From: Lachnospiraceae bacterium
GTDB taxonomy: Bacteria > Bacillota > Clostridia > Lachnospirales > Lachnospiraceae
NCBI GenBank assembly: GCA_009774145.1
Contig: VSND01000066.1
Coordinates: 1-23,658 of the forward strand
DNA length: 23,658 bases
Direction of reading: 5' to 3'
The position numbers and the translations under genes were made by a program. Each line of letters opens with the position of its first letter. Position 1 is the first letter of the stretch. A model generated the notes under the pieces. The model was not told the origin of the DNA. It searched no databases and was given only the letters and a program-made list of their open reading frames with translations. Below are positions 1 through 7,148 of the stretch, piece after piece.

Positions 1-75
1 CGATCAGGACTCTCCCCACTGCGTGGGTCCCCCCTCATCGCAAATCCCGCTTGCGCTTAGTGAAGGGCAGCAGCG
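1..75 (+). repeat. 75-bp structured intergenic repeat, copy 1
   Basis: This segment matches the reverse complement of 13996-14070 with four differences in 75 positions. It can fold into two hairpins: CCCAC/GTGGG at 15-19 and 23-27 around a TGC loop, and CGCAA/TTGCG at 39-43 and 51-55. In the other copy the second stem reads CGCAG/CTGCG, so pairing is kept by a compensatory A-T to G-C change. The copy may continue to the left of the window. It lies upstream of serC and points the same way as that gene. No transposase or coding potential is visible. The family name is unknown to me. Confidence 0.85.
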
Positions 76-222
76 GTACTAAGGGCGCAAAAGACGCGCC
101 TCAGGACCGGCGCCCTTCAATGGGTCTTTCAGGAACAGATACCCAAGGCAGGCTGAACACCGGCAGGCCTCTGAACAGTAACCCACCGACAGAGTTTCGG
201 GCAGAAGGATTGTGTTTCAATA
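76..222. other. Non-coding region with several short hairpins
   Basis: No convincing gene is present; the 70-codon open frame here lacks a ribosome binding site and resembles nothing I know. Several local stems can be drawn. They are AAGGGCGC 81-88 with GCGCCCTT 110-117, TGGGT 121-125 with ACCCA 141-145, and CTCTG 169-173 with CAGAG 190-194. Such a series could belong to an untranslated structured RNA that starts outside the window. I could not match it to SRP RNA, RNase P, tmRNA, 6S RNA or a T-box. Confidence 0.35.
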
Positions 223-251
223 TTGATTTTGTCAAGAAAGTGTACTATAAT
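223..251 (+). promoter_or_regulatory. Sigma-A promoter of the serC operon
   Basis: The -35 element is TTGATT (223-228) and the -10 is a perfect TATAAT (246-251), with a 17-bp spacer. Transcription should begin near 258, giving a leader of about 155 nt before the serC start at 415. No other good promoter is visible upstream of serC. Confidence 0.85.
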
Positions 252-283
252 ATAAAAAAATAAAAGGCAGAAATGACATTACC

Positions 284-385
284 GGGGGATGTTACATTAT
301 GTTCATTTCCGATGCCTGGCAATACTTGATAGGAGTTTTATTCAAGCGCTGTGGGTGATTTGGAAGGGCGAGTGTAGCATCCCTC
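284..385 (+). promoter_or_regulatory. Long-stem RNA leader of serC
   Basis: Bases 284-298 can pair with 371-385 over 15 positions; 286-298 against 371-383 forms 13 continuous pairs including two G-U. The 72-nt interior contains a smaller stem, CTTGA with TCAAG, around the TAGGAG stretch. The element ends about 13 nt before the serC ribosome binding site. It could act as a cis-regulatory RNA controlling serine synthesis. It does not show the conserved features of T-box, SAM, glycine or THF riboswitches, and no intrinsic terminator with a U-tract is visible, so a control mechanism is inferred only. Confidence 0.4.
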
Positions 386-414
386 TGTGTGCCTGCAAGA
401 GAGGATATGGAGTT

Positions 415-1497
415 ATGAAAAGAGTCTATAATTTTTCAGCGGGGCCTGCGGTGCTGCCTGAAGAGGTGCTGCAGGAAATTGCGGAGGAGATGATGGACTA
501 TCGCGGTACGGGGATGTCTGTGATGGAGATGAGTCACCGCTCGAAGCCGTTTGAGGAGATCATTCAGACGGCGGAACAGGATTTTCGGGAGCTTTTGAAG
601 GTTCCGGATCACTATAAAGTACTGTTTCTTCAGGGAGGAGCACATCTGCAGTTTTCAGCAGTTCCCATGAACCTGATGAAAAACCGGGTGGCAGATTACA
701 TTGTGACCGGACAGTGGTCGAAGCGTGCATATGAAGAGGCAAAGTTGTATGGAACGGCCAACAAGATCGCTTCCAGTGAAGATAAGATTTATTCTTATAT
801 TCCGGACTGTACGGATCTCCCCGTCAGTGAGCATGCGGATTATGTCTATATTTGTGAAAATAATACGATCTATGGAACGAAGTTTCATACGCTTCCTGAT
901 ACAAAAGGGAAGGACCTGGTGTCCGATGTGTCTTCCTGCTTTCTGTCAGAACCGGTAGATGTGTCAAACTATGCGGTGATGTATGGCGGTGTTCAGAAAA
1001 ATATCGGACCGGCGGGTATGGTGATCGCGGTAGTCCGGGACGATCTGATTACGGATGAAGTACTTCCGGGAACGCCGACCATCATGAAGTATAAGACGCA
1101 GGCAGATGCAGGTTCTCTTTACAATACACCAAACTGCTTCTGTATCTATGCCTGCGGAAAAGTATTCCAATGGCTGAAGAAGATGGGTGGACTGGAGGTG
1201 ATGAAGCAGAAGAATGAGGAAAAGGCCAGGATTCTCTATGACTGTCTGGACAGCAGCAGACTTTTCAGGGGAACGGTGAGGAAAGAAGACCGTTCGCTTA
1301 TGAATGTTCCTTTTGTGACCGGAGATAAGGAGATGGATGCCAGATTTGTCAGGGAGGCCGATGCCGCAGGGTTTGTAAACCTGAAAGGCCACAGGAGTGT
1401 GGGCGGCATGCGTGCAAGCATCTACAACGCAATGCCGAAAGAAGGCGTGGAAGCGCTGGTTGCATTTATGAAAAAATTCGAAGAGGAGAACAGTTAA
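415..1497 (+). CDS. serC: Phosphoserine aminotransferase
   Basis: The protein is a class-V PLP aminotransferase that converts 3-phosphohydroxypyruvate and glutamate to O-phosphoserine and 2-oxoglutarate, the second step of serine synthesis in the cytosol. It opens with the family signature YNFSAGPAVLP, has QGGAHLQF near residue 73, and carries the PLP-binding lysine K195 in GGVQKNIGPAG. The 360 residues equal the family's usual length. An upstream in-frame ATG at 289 would add 42 residues inside the structured leader; the ATG at 415 is chosen because it begins exactly at the family N-terminus and is preceded by AGAGAGG (398-404). serA follows after 4 nt. Expression should come from the promoter at 223-251. 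Confidence 0.96.
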   Translation: MKRVYNFSAGPAVLPEEVLQEIAEEMMDYRGTGMSVMEMSHRSKPFEEIIQTAEQDFRELLKVPDHYKVLFLQGGAHLQFSAVPMNLMKNRVADYIVTGQWSKRAYEEAKLYGTANKIASSEDKIYSYIPDCTDLPVSEHADYVYICENNTIYGTKFHTLPDTKGKDLVSDVSSCFLSEPVDVSNYAVMYGGVQKNIGPAGMVIAVVRDDLITDEVLPGTPTIMKYKTQADAGSLYNTPNCFCIYACGKVFQWLKKMGGLEVMKQKNEEKARILYDCLDSSRLFRGTVRKEDRSLMNVPFVTGDKEMDARFVREADAAGFVNLKGHRSVGGMRASIYNAMPKEGVEALVAFMKKFEEENS

Positions 1498-1501
1498 AAC
1501 T

Positions 1502-2665
1502 ATGTATCAGTATCATTGTCTGAATCCCATCGCGGAGGTTGGACTGAAGAATTTTGACGGCAATTATGCCAGGACGGATAATATCGCGAATGCGGACGCG
1601 GTGCTGGTGCGGAGTGCAGCAATGCACGACATGGAACTTCCGGAAAGTGTATGTGTGATCGGAAGAGCCGGAGCGGGTGTCAACAACATTCCCCTTGGGA
1701 AATGTTCCGAGCAGGGAATCGCTGTTTTCAATACTCCGGGCGCCAATGCCAACGGAGTCAAGGAGCTGGTGCTGGCAGGGATGCTTCTGGCATCCAGAGA
1801 CATTGTCGGCGGCCTTCACTGGGTACGCTCTGAACGTCAGAATGAGGAGCTGCCGCAGCTTGCGGAGAAGCAGAAGAAGGCATTTGCGGGCAATGAGATT
1901 ATGGGAAAGAAACTTGGAGTGGTCGGACTTGGCGCCATCGGGATCCTGGTGGCCAATGCAGCGGCGGCGCTGGGCATGGAAGTGTATGGATACGATCCCT
2001 ATATTTCTGTGAATGCCGCATGGAACCTTTCCAGAGACGTCAAACACATTACGGATGTAAATGATATCTACCGGGAATGTGATTATATTACGATTCATGT
2101 CCCTCTGATGGAGAGCACAAAGGGAATGATCGGTTCTTCTGCCATTGCACAGATGAAGAACAGTGTGGTCGTCCTGAATTTTGCCAGAGGACCGCTGGTG
2201 GATCAGAAAGCGATCGTGGAAGCGCTCCGGACCAACCGGATCCGGAAATATGTAACAGATTTTCCGACCTCGGATATTGCATCCATGAAGAATGCCATTG
2301 TGATTCCCCATCTGGGAGCATCTACAGAAGAGTCGGAAGACAACTGTGCGATTATGGCGGTAAAGGAGATCAAGGACTATCTGGAAAACGGGAATATCCA
2401 CAATTCCGTAAATTATCCAAACTGTGACATGGGGGTCTGTAAATATGCCATGCGTGTCACGATTATTCACCGGAACATACCGAACATGCTGACCAAATTC
2501 ACGGCAACGTTCGGGGATCTGGGCATCAATATCGAAAGAATGAGCAATGTAACCAGAGGAGAGTATGGTTATGTGATCATGGATCTGGCGAATAAGGCAG
2601 ACGAAGCTTCGATCGATACCATACGGAAGATTCAAGGCGTTCTGAAAGTTAGGGTGATGAGATAA
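1502..2665 (+). CDS. serA: D-3-phosphoglycerate dehydrogenase, short form with ACT domain
   Basis: The enzyme oxidises 3-phosphoglycerate to 3-phosphohydroxypyruvate with NAD, the first committed step of serine synthesis. It is a D-2-hydroxyacid dehydrogenase of 387 residues. The Rossmann motif GLGAIG is at 142-147, substrate or cofactor Arg in NFARGP is R229, and the catalytic His in PHLGAS is H270. A C-terminal ACT domain (about 315-387) suggests allosteric control, possibly by serine. The position usually holding the catalytic Glu (the E of FPTEP in E. coli SerA) reads FPTSD here, so S257 or D258 occupies that spot. The start is supported by AGAGGAG (1482-1488) inside the 3' end of serC. 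The next gene begins after one base, which indicates translational coupling. Confidence 0.94.
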   Translation: MYQYHCLNPIAEVGLKNFDGNYARTDNIANADAVLVRSAAMHDMELPESVCVIGRAGAGVNNIPLGKCSEQGIAVFNTPGANANGVKELVLAGMLLASRDIVGGLHWVRSERQNEELPQLAEKQKKAFAGNEIMGKKLGVVGLGAIGILVANAAAALGMEVYGYDPYISVNAAWNLSRDVKHITDVNDIYRECDYITIHVPLMESTKGMIGSSAIAQMKNSVVVLNFARGPLVDQKAIVEALRTNRIRKYVTDFPTSDIASMKNAIVIPHLGASTEESEDNCAIMAVKEIKDYLENGNIHNSVNYPNCDMGVCKYAMRVTIIHRNIPNMLTKFTATFGDLGINIERMSNVTRGEYGYVIMDLANKADEASIDTIRKIQGVLKVRVMR

Positions 2666-2666
2666 G

Positions 2667-3899
2667 ATGGCAGTTGTGAAGCCGTTCTGCTGTGTTCATC
2701 CTTCCAGGGGGCTGGAGTCAAAGATTGCGGCTCTCCCTTATGATGTATACAGCAGAGAAGAAGCAAGACGTGCGGTAGAGGGAAAACCTCTGTCTTTTTT
2801 GAACATTGACCGTCCGGAGACATTATTTGGACCGGAACAGGATATGTATGCGCAGGAGGTCTACGAGGCGGCGAGAGAACGCCTGCAGGGAATGCAGGCA
2901 GACGGCTCATTTGTAAAGGAGGAGTCGCCGGTCTATTATATCTATGAACTGACAATGGATGGACGGTCTCAGACCGGTATTGTGGGATGTGCTTCCATTG
3001 ATGACTATGAACAGCAGGTGATCCGGAAGCATGAGAATACCAGGGCAGAGAAGGAAGAGGACCGTATCCGCCATGTGGATGTATGCAGCGCGCAGACAGG
3101 ACCGATCTTTCTGGCCTACCGTTCCCATGGCTCGATCCGGAAGATTGTGCAGGAAGTAAAATCGTCAGAACCGGAGTTCTCTTTTGAGACGGAGGACGGG
3201 ATCCGCCATGCCGGGTGGAAAATTTCGGACGAAAAGCTCCAAAGAGAGCTGGAGCAGGCATTTTTGCAGGTGGGAAATGTCTATATAGCGGATGGACACC
3301 ATCGGACCGCTTCGGCGGTAAAGGTAGGACAGAGGCGCAGGAGACAGTATCCGGACTATGACGGGACAGAGGCCTTTAATTATTTCCTGTCTGTGCTGTT
3401 TCCGGACGATGAGCTGATGATCATGGACTATAACCGGGTCGTAAAAGATCTGAACGGACTGTCCATGGAACAGTTTCTGGGAATGGTTTCTGAGAAATTT
3501 GAGACGTTTCTCATAGAGGGTCCGGCAAAACCGGAGAGAAAAGGGCAGATTATCATGTATCTGCACGGATACTGGTTTCGTCTGATCATGCGCCGGGAAT
3601 ACATGCGGGAGGATCCGGTGGAAGGGCTGGATGTGGCATATCTGCAGCGGGAGCTTTTGAGCCCGGTTCTTGGGATCCGGGACCCGCGGACAGATAAGAG
3701 GATCGATTTTGTTGGAGGAATCCGCGGAATAGAAGAATTGAAACGCCGGGCGGACGGCGATATGGAAGTGGCATTTGCCATGTATCCAACATCGATCCGG
3801 GAATTATTTGCAGTGGCGGATGCGGGACTTTTGATGCCGCCGAAATCCACATGGTTTGAGCCGAAACTTCGCAGCGGACTCTTCATACATGAGATCTGA
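2667..3899 (+). CDS. DUF1015 family protein of the serine operon
   Basis: This 410-residue protein belongs to the DUF1015 family, which often neighbours serA and serC in Clostridia and other anaerobes; its biochemical role is not settled to my knowledge. The N-terminus (KPFCCVHP, ALPYDVYSREEA, LSFLNIDRPE) and the central YIADGHHRTAS are family hallmarks. The DGHHR motif at 209-213 resembles the G-x-H-R active-site motif of the ParB/sulfiredoxin superfamily, to which the archaeal free serine kinase SerK belongs. Because no phosphoserine phosphatase gene is seen in the operon, a role in interconverting phosphoserine and serine is an attractive but unproven inference. The start is one base after the serA stop, with AGGGTGATGAG upstream. 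Confidence 0.85.
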   Translation: MAVVKPFCCVHPSRGLESKIAALPYDVYSREEARRAVEGKPLSFLNIDRPETLFGPEQDMYAQEVYEAARERLQGMQADGSFVKEESPVYYIYELTMDGRSQTGIVGCASIDDYEQQVIRKHENTRAEKEEDRIRHVDVCSAQTGPIFLAYRSHGSIRKIVQEVKSSEPEFSFETEDGIRHAGWKISDEKLQRELEQAFLQVGNVYIADGHHRTASAVKVGQRRRRQYPDYDGTEAFNYFLSVLFPDDELMIMDYNRVVKDLNGLSMEQFLGMVSEKFETFLIEGPAKPERKGQIIMYLHGYWFRLIMRREYMREDPVEGLDVAYLQRELLSPVLGIRDPRTDKRIDFVGGIRGIEELKRRADGDMEVAFAMYPTSIRELFAVADAGLLMPPKSTWFEPKLRSGLFIHEI

Positions 3900-3938
3900 A
3901 TACATATATCTGGCGTATGAACAGTTCCGGGAAACAGG

Positions 3939-3992
3939 ATAAACGGCACATGGATTCAGACATGGTAAGTGCAGGAATTCCGTGCCGTTTAT
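3939..3992 (+). terminator. Hairpin after the serine operon
   Basis: ATAAACGGCAC (3939-3949) and GTGCCGTTTAT (3982-3992) form an 11-bp perfect stem with a 32-nt loop, 40 nt past the DUF1015 stop. There is no U-tract directly after it, so it may be a transcript-end processing hairpin rather than a classical intrinsic terminator. Confidence 0.4.
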
Positions 3993-4020
3993 ACAGAAAA
4001 ATATGGAGCAAAGGACTGCT

Positions 4021-4103
4021 GTAAAATGCATCCTGGCTTCGCGCGTTCTGCTTCTTCAGAAGCTGAGCGGCACGCAGGCAGGATTCGTTTTACAACGGTC
4101 CTT
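4021..4103 (+). terminator. Long layered hairpin followed by T6 between convergent operons
   Basis: Bases 4021-4035 pair with 4079-4093 (14 of 15 positions, one G-U). Inside them GCGT 4043-4046 pairs with ACGC 4072-4075, and GCTTC/GAAGC closes the tip near 4050-4063. TTTTTT follows at 4098-4103 on the plus strand. It sits between the end of the serine operon and the end of the oppositely oriented metalloprotease gene and could stop readthrough from the left. The 73-nt three-layer fold is larger than a usual terminator, so a small mobile palindromic element is an alternative. Confidence 0.5.
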
Positions 4104-4128
4104 TTTTACGCGCAACAGCAGCTCCTGG

Positions 4129-4665
4129 CTACCATATCGTAAGCAGGTTCGGGATCAGCATGGCAACTGCCAGGGCATAGACCAGATCCAGCCAGAAGAC
4201 AGAGCCGAAAGCGCCCGCATAGATCAGTGCGATGACCGGTGCGGACAGAAGCTTCGGAAGAATACCCACGTCCGGATTTTTCAGAATCTGTTCGACCATA
4301 TTCCTGGCATCTCCCGTACTTGGAAATGCATGCATCAGGATGGAGAAGCCGAGCCATGCCAGCAGCAGGTTCAGAAGGTTTGTATATTCTTTGAACTTCA
4401 GGATCGGCACAGCCACGGGAGTCAGAATCAAAAGCCCCAGCAGGGTATTGACAAAGAACGGTCCTGTGGAGGTAAGGAATACTTTCAGAGGATCGTCCGA
4501 TGCTTCATGTTCCACATAGCCGCAGGGATTTCCCACGCGGAAATAGACGACTTTAAAAACCGGAATGCGTAAGAACCGGCAGAAAATCTGATGGGCAAAT
4601 TCATGAACGGCAATGCCCGGGAAAGTGACCATGGAGATGATGATTCCAAGCCCTGGTATGATCAT
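4129..4665 (-). CDS. M50-like intramembrane zinc metalloprotease
   Basis: The 178-residue protein is mostly hydrophobic, with about four predicted membrane segments. HEFAH at residues 21-25 matches the HExxH zinc motif within the first membrane segment, as in site-2-protease (M50) relatives. The later HAFPSTGDARNM stretch near residue 111 probably supplies the third zinc ligand (Asp). Such proteases cut membrane-embedded substrates, often in regulated proteolysis. Its start codon overlaps the stop of the upstream TPR gene by 4 nt (4662-4665), so the two are translationally coupled and are likely to act together. The substrate is unknown. It could also be classed with small minimal M50 or DUF3267-type proteins. 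Confidence 0.8.
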   Translation of the reverse strand: MIIPGLGIIISMVTFPGIAVHEFAHQIFCRFLRIPVFKVVYFRVGNPCGYVEHEASDDPLKVFLTSTGPFFVNTLLGLLILTPVAVPILKFKEYTNLLNLLLAWLGFSILMHAFPSTGDARNMVEQILKNPDVGILPKLLSAPVIALIYAGAFGSVFWLDLVYALAVAMLIPNLLTIW

Positions 4666-5729
4666 AAAGCATCCTCCTCTATGTAGTATTCTCTGAGCGT
4701 GATCTCACCGTTCAGAAGTGCTTCGGTGTCTTCTTCCGCAGGAGTGCCGACTTCCTGCATCTCCTGTTTCATCTGTTCTGCCTCTTTTGTCATGCCGTTT
4801 TCAAAAAATGTAATCAGGCAGGTGTCTCGTACATAGACGGCATCCGGGTCGCTCTCATAGGCAGTCCGGGCGAAAGTGAGCGCTTCCTCCATCTTTCCGT
4901 CCAGCAGACAGAGGATCGCCATTCCCCTGCAGGCCAGCGCTTCCTCTTTTTCATAATGAAGGACCTGCTCATAATAAGAGCGCGCTCCGTCGAGATCGCC
5001 TTCCCTTCTGAGTCTTGTGCCGAGATCGGCCATGGCAGTAAAATCCATGGGATTTTTTTCCAGACATTGAAGAAGGTATGTTTTGTATTCTTCGGGATCT
5101 TCAGAAAACTGAGCCAGATAATACCAGATCAGCGGCTGATACATCTGCGGATTTTTTTCCAGTTCCTTCAGTTTTTCTTTGATTATGGCGGCGGCCGGTT
5201 CCTGATCGGTATCTTCGCTCAGCTGATCGAAGATGCTCTGCAGCTCGTCCAGCGTATCATAATAACTGTTCAGTATATTCTGGTAATGGATCATATCCCC
5301 ATAGACCGTGTCTGACAAAGATTTGCCGACCAGATAGGTGTTCATGCAGTAGGCGGCGTAATCATAGCGTCCGTAGTCCATGGAGAGCGTTACGAGACGG
5401 ACGCTCAGATCTGTGGAATCCGGATGCCGCTGTGTTGCCTGTTCCAGCTGTGAAAGGGTATCATAGAGCATTCCCTGCTCGATTCTCTTCTCTGCTGTGG
5501 CATAGATCCGGTAGTCGGCCAGGCTCTTCGGCATCTGTGTATATGCAAAAAGGGTAAGCGCCAGGACTGCCAGTGCGACGGGAAGAAAGATCCGGGGAAG
5601 CGGGTAGCGGATTGCCTGCTCGCGGCATCTTTTACAGAGCCGGGAGTTGGGATTTTCTGTCCTGTCTGCAGGGGCCTGATGGCACATGCTGCAGCTGCAA
5701 AGTTCGTCAAAAACATGCTGTTCTTCCAT
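4662..5729 (-). CDS. Membrane-anchored zinc-ribbon and TPR protein
   Basis: The 355-residue protein starts with a short Cys-rich module (C13-x2-C16 and C32-x2-C35) that should bind zinc. A single membrane helix (about 46-64, IFLPVALAVLALTLFAY) and a long run of tetratricopeptide-like helical repeats (about 75-320) follow. Repeat signatures include ADLGTRLRREGDLDGARSYY and ACRGMAILCLLDGKMEEAL. This arrangement suggests a scaffold that holds proteins near the membrane. The 3' end overlaps the start of the metalloprotease gene, so the two may form one complex, for example an adaptor with its protease. GAGGAG lies 11 nt before the start. I do not recognise a named family. Confidence 0.75.
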   Translation of the reverse strand: MEEQHVFDELCSCSMCHQAPADRTENPNSRLCKRCREQAIRYPLPRIFLPVALAVLALTLFAYTQMPKSLADYRIYATAEKRIEQGMLYDTLSQLEQATQRHPDSTDLSVRLVTLSMDYGRYDYAAYCMNTYLVGKSLSDTVYGDMIHYQNILNSYYDTLDELQSIFDQLSEDTDQEPAAAIIKEKLKELEKNPQMYQPLIWYYLAQFSEDPEEYKTYLLQCLEKNPMDFTAMADLGTRLRREGDLDGARSYYEQVLHYEKEEALACRGMAILCLLDGKMEEALTFARTAYESDPDAVYVRDTCLITFFENGMTKEAEQMKQEMQEVGTPAEEDTEALLNGEITLREYYIEEDAL

Positions 5730-5852
5730 AATAAATATTACTCCTCACTGATTTGGGCAGGGAGCCGGACCGATCAGCCGGGAACCGGCTTCCTGCAGAT
5801 CATGAACCGCTCATCTGCCGGCGGTATTCTGGTCCGGCAGACGGAGGAAGAT
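5730..5852 (-). terminator. Gap between epimerase and TPR genes with GC-rich hairpins
   Basis: TCTGCCGG and CCGGCAGA, near 5813-5840, form an 8-bp perfect stem with a 12-nt loop just past the epimerase stop. A second small stem, GCCGG-TTC-CCGGC on the minus strand, lies closer to the TPR gene. No long U-tract follows, so partial termination or readthrough into the TPR and protease genes are both possible. Confidence 0.35.
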
Positions 5853-6656
5853 TTAACAGGGCTGAAAAGAGAAGGAATAGTCCTTTGACTCTTTGGCAGG
5901 CAGACACTGTACATATTTTTTCTCCAGCAGATGGGTGTTCGGCACCTGATCCATGGTTCCGCCGCACCAGGGTTCTATGCAGAGGAAGGGGGCGTCTTTT
6001 TTGATGGGAGTCCAGAAAGCGACGGTCTCATATCCCGGGAAATCAAAACGGATTCCCCTGCCCGTGCACTGGTGGATCAGCTTTACCGTACGATGGCTGA
6101 GATTCTCATAGAGAATGGCGTCATGATCGAACATGGGATACTGAAGATGCAGGTCTTCCACTCCCTCGTCTTCGAAATGGAGGAAATATTCGGTGAAACG
6201 TTCCCCTTCTTCCATGGGGCAGAAAAATGCCGGATGTCCGCCGATCAGGAAGGGCATTTCTTCAGAACCCTTGTTGGTTACTCCATAGGTAACACACAGT
6301 TCTGGTCCGTTCAGACGGAAGGTTACAGTGAAGGTAAAATCATACGGGAAGACGGAAGCGGTAAAATCTGTCGTCTGTGTGGTAAGAATCACATAATCTT
6401 CTCCCTGTCTGGTTACTTCAAAATCTGCGTCTTTGACAAATCCGTGCCGGGGCATGTCGTAAGCTTTGCCATGAATGACAACAGCCTGCGGGACGGCTCC
6501 GATATACGGAAAGAGTACCGGCGATGTCTTGGCCCAGTAAGCGGGATCTTTCTGCCACATGTATTCTTTGCCCGCAGCGGTCTTGTAAGACAGAAGTTCT
6601 GCGCCCAGTGTCTGGCAGGTGACAGCAGCATGTTCGTTTTTGATTGTGATGTTCAT
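5853..6656 (-). CDS. Aldose 1-epimerase family protein (LacX-like)
   Basis: The 267-residue protein has the galactose-mutarotase fold signatures. They are RHGFVKD with H71, GGHPAFF with H141, and the catalytic-type glutamate E228 in CIEPWCGG (numbering from the chosen start). The family interconverts alpha and beta anomers of hexoses; some members act on phosphorylated sugars. The sugar used here cannot be told from the sequence. The ATG at 6656 is preferred to one 15 nt upstream because GGGGGA lies 7 nt before it, while the upstream ATG has no ribosome binding site. An extended -10 promoter precedes the gene. Confidence 0.9.
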   Translation of the reverse strand: MNITIKNEHAAVTCQTLGAELLSYKTAAGKEYMWQKDPAYWAKTSPVLFPYIGAVPQAVVIHGKAYDMPRHGFVKDADFEVTRQGEDYVILTTQTTDFTASVFPYDFTFTVTFRLNGPELCVTYGVTNKGSEEMPFLIGGHPAFFCPMEEGERFTEYFLHFEDEGVEDLHLQYPMFDHDAILYENLSHRTVKLIHQCTGRGIRFDFPGYETVAFWTPIKKDAPFLCIEPWCGGTMDQVPNTHLLEKKYVQCLPAKESKDYSFSFQPC

Positions 6657-6721
6657 GGTATATTCCCCCATATGTGATAATATTGTCCGGCGGTGAGAGA
6701 CCGTCCGGCTCGTCTGTTCTT

Positions 6722-6730
6722 ATTATACCA
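6722..6730 (-). promoter_or_regulatory. Extended -10 promoter for the epimerase gene
   Basis: On the minus strand TGGTATAAT gives a perfect TATAAT (6722-6727) with the upstream TGn of extended -10 promoters. There is no good -35 at 17 bp. The leader to the start at 6656 would be about 58 nt. Confidence 0.6.
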
Positions 6731-6806
6731 GTTTTATGCAGGAAATGCCATAAAAGAATCTCCTGCGGCTGTTTTTACAGAGGGAGGGGGGAGGATGGGC
6801 GGGGGA

Positions 6807-6981
6807 GCGGAGCGCTTCTCTTCCTCTGTGGTCTGCGCTCGTATGGAGTGTATCGGACATCAAAGCCGTTTTGTCCGCCTCAATCAGACGTACACAGATC
6901 TGCCTGAGGCGGACAAAACAGCTCCGCTGTCCGCTCCAATCCACACAGCGCTGCAGACTACAGAGAAAGAGAGCGCTCCGC
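6807..6981. repeat. 175-bp imperfect palindrome (MITE-like)
   Basis: The two halves are imperfect reverse complements along their whole length. The innermost arm is a 15-bp perfect match (6868-6882 with 6905-6919, GTTTTGTCCGCCTCA). Further arms are GGACA/TGTCC (6855-6859, 6928-6932), GTCTGC/GCAGAC (6831-6836, 6953-6958) and GCGGAGCGCT/AGCGCTCCGC (6807-6816, 6972-6981). As RNA or single-stranded DNA it would form one giant hairpin with a small loop near 6889-6898. It lies between divergently transcribed genes and encodes nothing convincing. No clear target-site duplication was seen. A miniature transposable element or a family of dispersed palindromic repeats is likely. Confidence 0.85.
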
Positions 6982-7082
6982 CGTTACCGTTCAGGAATCG
7001 GTCGATGTTTATTCCTTAGCAGGTGCCCGGGGCAGAACGGCAACGTTTCGCCAGCCCTGTGAAAAGCAGCGGAATACGGCAT

Positions 7083-7111
7083 TTGACTTCTTATGCGGCC
7101 GACGTTATAAT
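7083..7111 (+). promoter_or_regulatory. Sigma-A promoter for the DUF6472 and glycosylase genes
   Basis: TTGACT (7083-7088) and TATAAT (7106-7111) are separated by 17 bp. This is close to consensus, and the start is expected near 7117-7118, exactly where a hairpin begins. Confidence 0.85.
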
Positions 7112-7116
7112 GGGAT

Positions 7117-7142
7117 TGCTGGAAAAAATATCCAGCAGGAGG
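7117..7142 (+). promoter_or_regulatory. 5'-terminal hairpin abutting the ribosome binding site
   Basis: TGCTGGA (7117-7123) pairs with TCCAGCA (7131-7137) over an A-rich loop. The last base of the stem is the first base of AGGAGG (7137-7142). The predicted transcript would begin with this stem, which may shield its 5' end from decay or tune initiation. Confidence 0.6.
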
Positions 7143-7148
7143 CGTGGA

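Noticed and set aside
61..120. Resemblance of GGGCAGCAGCGGTACTAAGG to the SRP RNA tip
   Set aside because: The conserved GGTCAGG and GGAAGGAAGCAGC pattern is absent and no matching helix could be drawn.
51..263. 70-codon open frame at the left end
   Set aside because: No ribosome binding site, low-complexity composition, overlaps the structured repeat and the serC promoter.
289..414. N-terminal extension of serC from ATG 289
   Set aside because: Family N-terminus begins at 415 with a good ribosome binding site; the extension lies in the folded leader.
1466..2635. 389-codon minus-strand frame opposite serA
   Set aside because: Composition is that of an antisense shadow; serA on the plus strand has complete motifs.
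3982..4572. 196-codon plus-strand frame
   Set aside because: It runs opposite the metalloprotease gene, which has clear HEFAH and membrane features and operon overlap; the frame is a shadow.
6674..7062. Several overlapping open frames across the palindrome
   Set aside because: Their peptides mirror the palindrome and have no ribosome binding sites.
7023..7148. Upstream extension of the DUF6472 gene
   Set aside because: It would contain the promoter and hairpin; the family start is at 7149.
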